Assembly (NCBI GenBank): GCA_958296075.1
Contig: CATQHW010000001.1
Location: forward strand, 372,001-436,000
Reading direction: 5' to 3'
Source: an uncultured Spirochaetia bacterium
Lineage (GTDB): Bacteria; Spirochaetota; Spirochaetia; SZUA-6; Bin103
Length of the DNA: 64,000 bases
Below, piece by piece: positions 57,489 to 64,000 of the stretch; position 1 is the first letter of the stretch, and the number at the start of each line of letters is the position of its first letter. Below the pieces are notes generated by a model, which was not told where the DNA came from, did not search any database, and worked only from the letters and a program-made list of their open reading frames with translations. A program made the translations under genes and the position numbers.

Positions 57489-59765
57489 TCAGGTCGGAGT
57501 CACCGCCTTGAACCGGTTCAGGACGTAACTCGGGATCTGACTTGCCGTCAGTTCCGTCGTCGCTGGACCGGTACGGACGTAGAACCGTTCAGCTTCGCCG
57601 TCCTTGACGTAGACCGGGGCCGGCGACTTCAGACAACGCGCTCTCAGTACCCGATGACCGTCGTAGTCCTCGAACCGAACGTGCATCGACGTCATCGCCA
57701 TCGCGCCGAGCCGCGTCTTGACGATGTTCACCAGATGCAGGCTCATCTTATCTTCGTTGGGAAATTTGTCCGCAGCGATTCCGACCGGCGTCCCGTCGTC
57801 GGAGACCCCTACGATCAGCGTCCCGCCGTCGGTGTTGAGGAAGCCCGCCACCGTCTTCAACACGGCCTGCTCCATGCGCTTGTCCACTGCCCCGGTGTGC
57901 AGATTGATCCGCAGCGTCGACTTGAACTCCACGCCTTCGGATTCACCCTGTTCGAGCAGCGCAGGCAGGTCCAACCCGGCGCTCCCCGTCTCCTTCTCCG
58001 GTTTCGGCTGCAATCCGTCCAGCAACTCGCAGTAGCCCTGGTGAACGATCCGCGCGATCAGCTCCCGGCGCGTCTCCAGAAAGGCGCGGTACTCCATCCG
58101 CTCCCAGTCCTCCGGCAGCGCGTGAAAGTGGTACATTCGCGCCACGTCGGCGGCACCGAACCGCTGCTTCAGCGGTGCAACGTATTCCGCCGGCGCCTGA
58201 TCGGAGACCCGCATGTTGTCGGTCCATTCCATGTAAGCGTAGTTGGCGATCTGGTTGGTGTCCCGCGTATCGGAGAAACCGAGCTTGTTCAGGTGGCCCC
58301 GGGGAAACAGGTGATGTCGCTCGATCATCGGTCGCGGCGCTCGGACTCCCGGATCCCACTGCTCCGCCACTTTGGCGGGCGAGAACAACACCGGCGCGTC
58401 CAGCAGCACCAGGGCCGCGTGGTAGGCGAACAGCGAAGGACTGCGCGGCGATGCCGTCGCCAGATCGTTCGGCAGCGTGACACGCCAGAAGTCGTTCGTC
58501 AGGGTAACTTCGCAGACCCGCCGGAGGCCGCTGACGAATTGGTCGGTAGCGGTCACGCCGCGGAGCCGCGCCAAGTCGAACTCCATTGCCGTCTCCGGGG
58601 AGCCGGTGAAGCGGCCGGTCACCGCCGACATGAAGTACCACTGCGCTATCGTCCGGCGCAGGGTCAACTCCTCCACCCCGTACTCGGTCCGGCCGATCAG
58701 ATACAACATGTACGAGAACAACAGATTGTTGTTCGAGCTGACCATCTTCCCGCTGCGGAAGCCGGCCATGCGGATGCAGTTCAGGAAGTCGTGCCAGTAC
58801 TGAATGTTCAGCGTGCGGGCCTGCGCCTTCTTCAGAACCTCGAACTGTGAGATCCGCTGATCATCGCTGAACTGACCGGTCTCCAGGTCCTTGCCGCGCA
58901 GGATCGAGTACACGTATCGCAGGCGGGCGCGTTTGAAGCCCACGCCCACACTCACGCGCAGCAGTTGATCGGGAGCCGGTTCGATGAAGTAATTGAAGGG
59001 CGACGCGACGGCTTGCGTGGGCTTCCGGGCAGCTCGACAGAAGCGCTCCAGTTCCGCGCGTCCCTCATCCCAGAACACCGACATCAACGTCAGGATGAAG
59101 TCCGCCTGATTCAGCGGCGTACCGCGGCTGTTGATACGGACGAAGACGTCGGACACGTCCTCGACTTCGACGTCCGCCGCCAACTCCAGCGCGGTGAACG
59201 GAAAGGTCATCAGCGAGCGCAGCTTCTCGATCGCGGTCCGAATCTGCTTCGTCTCCTCGCTGCTGACGTCGCGCGCGGATTTCAAGCCGCTCAGGTGCTC
59301 ATCGGCAATCTCGAAGATGTCCGCCCGGTCGCTCCAGACGCTGGATATGTCCGGGATGAACGCCTTGTCGCGCCGGGTAGCGGCGTCCGCGACCTCGAAC
59401 CGCTCCTCCAGCGGGTTGAAGGCGATGCTAATCCGTTCGCTCTCGTAGTTGGCCCGAACTACGGGTACTCCCCTGATGACCGCATACAGAGAAGTGAGCC
59501 GCTGCTGGCCGTCTACGATGACCAACTTGGGGGGCTTCTGCTTGGTCTCGACACCAATGGTCCGATCGTCCGCCTGCCCGTTCTGCCAGAGCAGCAGATA
59601 GCCGACCGGATAGCCGCGGTACATCGAGTCGAACAGGTCGCGAACCTTGACGTTGTTCCAGACGAACGGCCGCTGAATGTCGGGCAGGCCGATATCGCCC
59701 AACTCGATGTACTTGATCAGCCCGTTCAAGTCATAATCAACTTTCGTAAATACGGTGTCGCTCAC
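57489..59765 (-). CDS. DUF262 (GmrS-like) protein fused to an AlbA_2 domain
   Basis: The 758-aa protein starts with the DUF262 core: YIELGDIGLPDIQRPFVWNN, RGYPVGYLLLWQNG and KLVIVDGQQRLTSLYAVIRG (DGQQR nucleotide-binding motif). An HNH-like RHHLFPRGHLNKLGF lies near residue 480. Residues about 610-750 form an AlbA_2 domain: ESEGVEFKSTLRINLHTG, TVAGFLNTDGGTLIVGVSDD. DUF262 proteins such as GmrSD and SspE cut modified phage DNA; AlbA_2 usually binds nucleic acid. GTG start with GAGGAG upstream. It stands alone. Confidence 0.85.
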   Translation of the reverse strand: MSDTVFTKVDYDLNGLIKYIELGDIGLPDIQRPFVWNNVKVRDLFDSMYRGYPVGYLLLWQNGQADDRTIGVETKQKPPKLVIVDGQQRLTSLYAVIRGVPVVRANYESERISIAFNPLEERFEVADAATRRDKAFIPDISSVWSDRADIFEIADEHLSGLKSARDVSSEETKQIRTAIEKLRSLMTFPFTALELAADVEVEDVSDVFVRINSRGTPLNQADFILTLMSVFWDEGRAELERFCRAARKPTQAVASPFNYFIEPAPDQLLRVSVGVGFKRARLRYVYSILRGKDLETGQFSDDQRISQFEVLKKAQARTLNIQYWHDFLNCIRMAGFRSGKMVSSNNNLLFSYMLYLIGRTEYGVEELTLRRTIAQWYFMSAVTGRFTGSPETAMEFDLARLRGVTATDQFVSGLRRVCEVTLTNDFWRVTLPNDLATASPRSPSLFAYHAALVLLDAPVLFSPAKVAEQWDPGVRAPRPMIERHHLFPRGHLNKLGFSDTRDTNQIANYAYMEWTDNMRVSDQAPAEYVAPLKQRFGAADVARMYHFHALPEDWERMEYRAFLETRRELIARIVHQGYCELLDGLQPKPEKETGSAGLDLPALLEQGESEGVEFKSTLRINLHTGAVDKRMEQAVLKTVAGFLNTDGGTLIVGVSDDGTPVGIAADKFPNEDKMSLHLVNIVKTRLGAMAMTSMHVRFEDYDGHRVLRARCLKSPAPVYVKDGEAERFYVRTGPATTELTASQIPSYVLNRFKAVTPT

Positions 59766-60090
59766 CTGGTGCTCCTCAGCGCGTCTCGCGCATGATGCAT
59801 AGTGCGCCGTTCATGCGCAAGCCTGCCTGCCCGGAAATGCGCCAAGGTCATACGGAACTTCACGGAATCCGGTTCCTGGCCTGGAACAACGTCGCAAATG
59901 GCGCGCACCGCAGGAAAAAGAGGTCTTGCCAGTACTGTTCTCGCCAACGCTTGCCCGCCGGCGATCCCGGCGCGCTCTTCGAGCGGCGTGCGGGTCTGGC
60001 GCGCCGCCGCGCGGCGTGCTATGCTGGCAGCGTCTGAGGCGTAATCGATGGCAAGCTCACTCAGCGCTCCGGTAGCGGTAGACTACCCTA

Positions 60091-61185
60091 GTGGCCCGTA
60101 TCATCAAATTATGTACTATAATCGAAGACATGGAAGAGCCGATTGTGTTGACCGAGGGCGAGCATCGCGAGCTCACCCAGCGGGTCATAAGTCGTACTGG
60201 CCGAGCCGAGGATGCGCGCCGTGCGCGGGTCATTCTCCTGCTCGGTGAAGGGCGCACCTGGGACGAGGTCGGTGATCGCGTCGGCTGCAGCCGCGGCTTC
60301 GTCGCGCTGTGGGCTCGACGCTTTCGTGCCGAGCGACTGGCCGGCTTGTACAGCCGGCACTGTGGTCAGAAGCCGTATCGCTGCACGCCGCAGGTGGAGG
60401 CGAAGATACTCAACGCGACGCGTAAGCGTCCCACCGACGGCAGCACGCACTGGAGCACTCGGCGGTTGGCAGCCAAGCTGGGGGTGTCGCACATGATGGT
60501 GGCGCGTGTCTGGCGCAAGCACGGGCTGGCGCCGCATCGGATGGAGCGCTACATGAGTTCCAACGATCCGGACTTCACCCGGAAGGCTGCCGACATCATC
60601 GGGCTGTATCTGAACCCGCCTGCGCACGCGGCGGTGTTCTGCGTGGACGAGAAGACAGCGATACAAGCGCTTGATCGCAGCGAACCGGTGCTGCCGCTGT
60701 CGCCGGGGCGGGCTGAGCGGCATGGGTTCGAGTACTACCGGCACGGCACGCTGGCGCTGTATGCGGCGTTCGATACGAAGACCGGAGAAGTGCTTGGCAA
60801 GACTGCGGAGCGGCACACATCGGAGCAGTTTGTATCGTTTCTTGGAGACATCGTGGCGCACCAGCCGGCTGGGCGAGAGATTCACGTGATTGTGGACAAC
60901 CTGTCGGCGCACAAGACGAAGCGAGTGGCGGCATTTCTGGACGAACATCCGACGATGAAGCTGCATTTTACGCCGACGTACTCATCGTGGCTGAATCAGG
61001 TTGAGTTGTGGTTCGGGAAGGTATCTCGGGACGTGATTGTCCGAGGGGTGTTCAGTTCGGTGGCTGATCTGAGGCGCAAGCTGATGAGATACATACGCGC
61101 ATACAACAAGAATCCTCGAGTCGTGAAGTGGCGCTATGCTGATCCCTCGCGACACCTCGGTGCACGAGTACGTGTTACAGGCCAC
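60091..61185 (+). mobile_element. IS630-family insertion sequence, 1095 bp
   Basis: The element starts GTGGCCCGTA and ends TACAGGCCAC, an imperfect inverted repeat. It is flanked by TA (60089-60090 and 61186-61187), the target duplication expected for IS630/Tc1-mariner elements. Deleting it and one TA exactly restores a Uma2 reading frame, which proves the borders. Confidence 0.9.
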
Positions 61186-61188
61186 TAG
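60091..61188 (+). CDS. IS630 transposase
   Basis: The 365-aa transposase has an N-terminal helix-turn-helix (TWDEVGDRVGCSRGFVALWA) and the DDE triad: FCVDEKTAIQALDRS (Asp near 185), HVIVDNLSAHKTKRVAAFL (Asp near 268) and SSWLNQVELWFGKVSRDVI (Glu near 303). The frame opens with GTG inside the left inverted repeat, although ATG 60130 (MEEPIVLTEGEHREL) is the likelier start. The stop TAG uses the duplicated target TA. It is complete and potentially active. Confidence 0.92.
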   Translation: MARIIKLCTIIEDMEEPIVLTEGEHRELTQRVISRTGRAEDARRARVILLLGEGRTWDEVGDRVGCSRGFVALWARRFRAERLAGLYSRHCGQKPYRCTPQVEAKILNATRKRPTDGSTHWSTRRLAAKLGVSHMMVARVWRKHGLAPHRMERYMSSNDPDFTRKAADIIGLYLNPPAHAAVFCVDEKTAIQALDRSEPVLPLSPGRAERHGFEYYRHGTLALYAAFDTKTGEVLGKTAERHTSEQFVSFLGDIVAHQPAGREIHVIVDNLSAHKTKRVAAFLDEHPTMKLHFTPTYSSWLNQVELWFGKVSRDVIVRGVFSSVADLRRKLMRYIRAYNKNPRVVKWRYADPSRHLGARVRVTGH

Positions 61189-61507
61189 TTCCGACGGCAA
61201 GCCGATGGCCGAAAGCGATTTCCAACGGATACCGCTGACGTACGCCGTGGACCGGCTGCGGTACTACTTCCGCAACCACGCGGACGTGTATGTTTCCGGC
61301 AACCTGCTGCTCTACTAACAGGCAGTGGCCGCCCGCCAAGCGGCCGAAGCGCGTTTGGCCGAACTCGAGGCTTACTACGCCGCGGACCGGATTAGCGAGC
61401 AAAGATAGGCGAACGCCTCGCGGAGTCACACGAGGCGAGGTGCGCGTCATCGAGCGCCAAGCGGCATCCTGCTCACGGGCTGCTACCGCGGGCGGCGCGG
61501 CGGCGCG

Positions 61508-62143
61508 TCAATAGAGCCGCGTGCGGTTGGCTTCAGCCTCCGAGTCGTCGATTTCTCCTGCATCGGCCCCCGCGATCTGATCCGCCAGCACCTGCCCGTA
61601 GGTAGGAAAGCTGGAGCGCTCGATCCGAACCGCGGGATCCCAAAGCCGGGAACGGATCAGCGCCCTCCCGCAGTGCAGGAACGCCTCCTCGACCGTGACC
61701 CGCAGCGCGGAGAGCGGCGGCTTGCCGCCTACCGACAGGGACGCCAGTGCCTGGGGATCGGTGACGACCTCCGCGGTGCCCTTCACGCGCAGCGTCTCGT
61801 TCATGCCGGGCACGAAGAACAGCAACCCCACTCGCGGTTGCTCGACGATGTTCTGCAGTGAGTCGATCTGGTTGTTTCCGGGGCGGTCGGGAACAACCAG
61901 GGTCCGCCGGTCCGGAACCGCTACGAACCCGGGCGGATCGCCCCTGGGCGAGGCATCCGCTTGGCCATTCGCGCCGGCGGTGCTGAGCACACAGAAGGGA
62001 GACATCGCTATGAAGTTCCGGCAGTGCCGGTCGAGGTGATCGAGCACCTTCTGCGCCGCCCGCTCGTTTGGTGCGCGATAGGTCGCGCGCAACTCGGGTT
62101 TCGTCGCCATGGTCAGGTTTCGTATCGATTCGTCGTCGTGCAT
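61508..62143 (-). CDS. Pyridoxamine-phosphate-oxidase-like FMN flavoprotein
   Basis: From ATG 62143, chosen for AGGAGG seven bases upstream, the protein has about 211 residues. It contains FIAMSPFCVLSTAGANGQAD, SPRGDPPGFVAVPDRRTLVV, PGNNQIDSLQNIVEQPRVGL and LLFFVPGMNETLRVKGTAEV, the split-barrel FMN-binding signature of the MSMEG_1061-type PPOX family. The expected role is a small-molecule oxidoreductase; substrate unknown. In-frame upstream sequence lacks a ribosome site. Confidence 0.85.
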   Translation of the reverse strand: MHDDESIRNLTMATKPELRATYRAPNERAAQKVLDHLDRHCRNFIAMSPFCVLSTAGANGQADASPRGDPPGFVAVPDRRTLVVPDRPGNNQIDSLQNIVEQPRVGLLFFVPGMNETLRVKGTAEVVTDPQALASLSVGGKPPLSALRVTVEEAFLHCGRALIRSRLWDPAVRIERSSFPTYGQVLADQIAGADAGEIDDSEAEANRTRLY

Positions 62144-62323
62144 CACTGCACCTCCTACCACCGACGCAGTATAGCGACAATCGGGAGTAAACATGGCCAG
62201 GGTTCCATGAGGCAACCACCGTGACAGAACACGTGATGCTGGTCCAGAGTCGGTCACTGCAACGGTGTGCCGACTGCGCGCGCCACATTTGCCGAGCGCC
62301 CGCGAAGCAACGACCATCGAGCA

Positions 62324-63184
62324 CTATCGTCGGACCCACGGAGTTGCTTTCAGGAAATCGACGAGCTCCTTACACAGCGACGACTCCTCGAACGCGGTAC
62401 TCGACAGACCGTCGCGGCCGATGACGTGGGTCAGACCGTCTCCCGGTGCGCGAAACTGGCCGGCGGCGGTAATCACCGCCTTCAATTGAGAGGCGCAGCT
62501 ACGGGACACCCTGTCAGAGTCATTCCTGTTATCATGGATGAAGTCGTGCGCCTTGGCGTATCGATCGGGCCACTCTGCTCTCGTCATCGGCGCCAGATGG
62601 TCTTCGAGTGTGCCAGTCTCGTCATCGGTCCCCTTATGAAAGACGAAACAACCGACGGACGAAGTATCGGTCTTGACCCACTTGCCGTGATCGACCGCGG
62701 AGAGATCGCCAAAGTGAGGTCCGTATCGCTCGCGGAATTCATTGACGGTCGCAGTCACCCCGATGGCGTCGGCGTCGAACAGGAAGGCCGCTGCATACTC
62801 TGACACGTCATACCAGTCGATCGGCTCGCCCTCGCAGTCGAAGATCTCGTGCAAGTCCTTGAGCAGCTCCTGAACGGCATTCACCTGATCTTTCCCATGA
62901 GTACGAATCAGCACGAACATCGTGTTCGAATCGGCGTCTTCGACGACCGCCTCGAAACTTGGGAGCGACGGATGTGCAGCACCCTTAAGGGTAAGGTCTT
63001 CGAAAGCCCGTCGCTCGAGTCTCCTGGCAATCAGCCCTTTAGGTACGGTCCGGCTTTCACCGAATGGCGACGGGAGCTCCCCGATGGGCTTCGAGACCCA
63101 ACTACATTTCGCCACAGCTCCCAGACTGCGCGTGGTGAATGCTACATCATGGGAGCCTTCGCAGAAGACCAGTACTGACCTCAA
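62324..63184 (-). CDS. Toprim-like protein, partner of the adjacent ATPase
   Basis: The 286-aa protein starts with SVLVFCEGSHDVAFTTRSL, the Glu strand of a Toprim fold, and has AAAFLFDADAIGVTATVNEF with the acidic pair. The layout resembles DUF3226/DUF4435 nucleases encoded after OLD-like ATPases. Its start overlaps the ATPase end by four bases. It likely forms an ATPase-nuclease defence pair similar in concept to PARIS or OLD class systems; the exact type is undetermined. Confidence 0.7.
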   Translation of the reverse strand: MRSVLVFCEGSHDVAFTTRSLGAVAKCSWVSKPIGELPSPFGESRTVPKGLIARRLERRAFEDLTLKGAAHPSLPSFEAVVEDADSNTMFVLIRTHGKDQVNAVQELLKDLHEIFDCEGEPIDWYDVSEYAAAFLFDADAIGVTATVNEFRERYGPHFGDLSAVDHGKWVKTDTSSVGCFVFHKGTDDETGTLEDHLAPMTRAEWPDRYAKAHDFIHDNRNDSDRVSRSCASQLKAVITAAGQFRAPGDGLTHVIGRDGLSSTAFEESSLCKELVDFLKATPWVRR

Positions 63185-64000
63185 CGAATGCCCCTCAGGT
63201 CGAAGTCTATCGCCTTGTGCAGACGGAGCAGCTTTTCGCCGCCATAGCGTCTCAACCGGGCGCCCTCGCCGGTACGGCTGACCGCATAGCCGACGATGTC
63301 GGCGGTTTGGTATTCGTTGAGAAGCAAAGCGTCGATCGTCTCCTTGCTGTGAGTGGTCAGGAATACCTGCACGTTCAGGTCGGCGGCAAGCTGCTGAACG
63401 ATACGCGTGAACGGCACCAGAAGTTCGGTGTGGATAGCGTTCTCGAACTCGTCGATCAGCAGGACGCCGCCACGAACGCCCGCAAAGAGAAGCCCGATCT
63501 CAAACACCCGGCGTACGCCTTCGCCGAACGAGGCGAGATCGGGCGCGCGGGGGAAGTCGTCATGGCTTACGAGAAAGCGGTTGAATTGGTCGGCGAGTTC
63601 GATGTTATGGAGCCTCGAATCCAAATGTTCCCTGATGAAGTCGATGATCCGCTGCTTCGTTCCGGCTTCCAGACTCTCTTTGTTGCATTGGGCCAGAGTT
63701 TCCGGGCGGCTGGACCAGAACGGACTGGTGAAGGCCGAACGGCACAACCAGTGCTCCCCCTGGAAGCTGGTCCGCCGCCGATTGTCTCCGAAGAACGCGA
63801 CATTCGTAGATTGCTCTCGACCGCCATATTTGGCAGCAATGGTGAGTCGCGTCAGGAAGTCAGTTTGATCTCTGATATCGTCACCCGGATCAGCGAGCAC
63901 CCTGGCCTCGAAGCTCATACGGTTGCACTCGATCCGGTCGAAGCATCCGGAGAGCTGGATTTCCGGCGGAAGCTGCTCCACCAGCCAAAGCGGGTCGGGA
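63181..64000 (-). CDS. OLD-like ATPase, C-terminal part (runs off window)
   Basis: The frame stays open to the right edge (reading PDPLWLVEQLPPEIQ at the border). It contains GGVLLIDEFENAIHTELLVP (Walker B with ABC-type Glu) and VQVFLTTHSKETIDALLLNE (His switch). The Walker A and N-terminus lie beyond 64000. Coupled to the Toprim-like gene by a 4-bp overlap. Confidence 0.75.
   Translation of the reverse strand, partial: PDPLWLVEQLPPEIQLSGCFDRIECNRMSFEARVLADPGDDIRDQTDFLTRLTIAAKYGGREQSTNVAFFGDNRRRTSFQGEHWLCRSAFTSPFWSSRPETLAQCNKESLEAGTKQRIIDFIREHLDSRLHNIELADQFNRFLVSHDDFPRAPDLASFGEGVRRVFEIGLLFAGVRGGVLLIDEFENAIHTELLVPFTRIVQQLAADLNVQVFLTTHSKETIDALLLNEYQTADIVGYAVSRTGEGARLRRYGGEKLLRLHKAIDFDLRGIR

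Larger units (their letters stand above)
60048..61408 (+). pseudogene. Uma2-family endonuclease gene interrupted by IS630 and internally deleted
   Basis: ATG 60048 encodes MASSLSAPVAVDYP; after removing the IS and one TA, the frame continues as SSDGKPMAESDFQRIPLTYA, VDRLRYYFRNHADVYVSGNL and LLY, then TAA at 61316-61318. In the same frame after that stop comes QAVAARQAAEARLAELEAYY up to TAG at 61406, a typical Uma2 C-terminal coil. The catalytic middle of the family (about 100 residues) is missing. So the gene was already shortened, and was then hit by the IS. Confidence 0.85.

Overview
The window is about 64 kb of high-GC DNA with dense genes, no rRNA or tRNA that I can see, and no CRISPR array. 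I read it as a chromosomal segment of a free-living or host-associated bacterium. A Spirochaetaceae-like origin is my best guess. It rests on the solute-binding protein N-terminus (a hydrophobic stretch followed by AEGGQES) and on the abundance of LplB/LplC-type sugar permeases; it is inference, not proof. Two stretches differ in composition: about 12.6-15.0 kb is clearly AT-richer, and 50.2-54.2 kb is mildly so.

Layout. 0-5.6 kb: a cut-off unknown gene, a frameshifted phytanoyl-CoA dioxygenase family gene, the C-terminal piece of a RecG-like ATP-binding protein, a secreted alpha/beta hydrolase, and a RiPP pair (unknown 359-aa protein plus an NHLP-type precursor peptide). 5.6-19.1 kb, all minus: defence block 1, with a DUF499 ATPase, a DUF1156 DNA methyltransferase, a PIN toxin/antitoxin pair, an AT-rich PIN/coiled-coil/membrane protein, a retropepsin-like protease and an HTH-SNF2-DUF3883 helicase. 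19.2-41.3 kb: a catabolic block with two incomplete sugar ABC transporters (permeases and binding proteins, no ATPase), three sialidase/BNR-type propellers, a GH-like propeller, a Kelch protein, an M19 dipeptidase, an isopropylmalate/tartrate-dehydrogenase-like enzyme, an RraA-like protein, a TPP enzyme, an enolase-superfamily enzyme and an MFS transporter. A second NHLP precursor gene sits inside a mosaic of duplicated fragments at 29.6-30.6 kb. 41.2-56.2 kb: defence block 2, nearly all minus, with a DISARM-like core (DrmC PLD, DrmB DUF1998, DrmA helicase) into which an ATPase/DUF4276 pair is inserted. It is preceded by a NACHT-LRR/KAP NTPase tandem and by an IetA-like ATPase whose protease partner is truncated. 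56.2-64 kb: an alpha-carbonic anhydrase, a DUF262/AlbA_2 fusion protein, an IS630 element inserted in a Uma2 gene, a PPOX flavoprotein, and a Toprim/ATPase pair cut by the window end.

How the genes work together. Blocks 1 and 2 carry components known from DISARM and DISARM-related defence loci (SNF2 helicase, DNA methyltransferase, DUF499, DrmA, DrmB, DrmC), split by about 23 kb of unrelated sugar metabolism. The two NHLP precursor genes share a promoter with a conserved 26-bp upstream element at fixed spacing, and a third, geneless copy of that promoter lies at 57.3 kb. Decay is widespread: fragments of AlbA_2/RecG-like, VapBC, IetS, RraA, Uma2 and TPP-enzyme genes mark an active recombination zone. 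The most promising candidates for something undescribed are the two-precursor RiPP group with its shared promoter, and the composite KAP/NACHT-LRR/DISARM-like operon.
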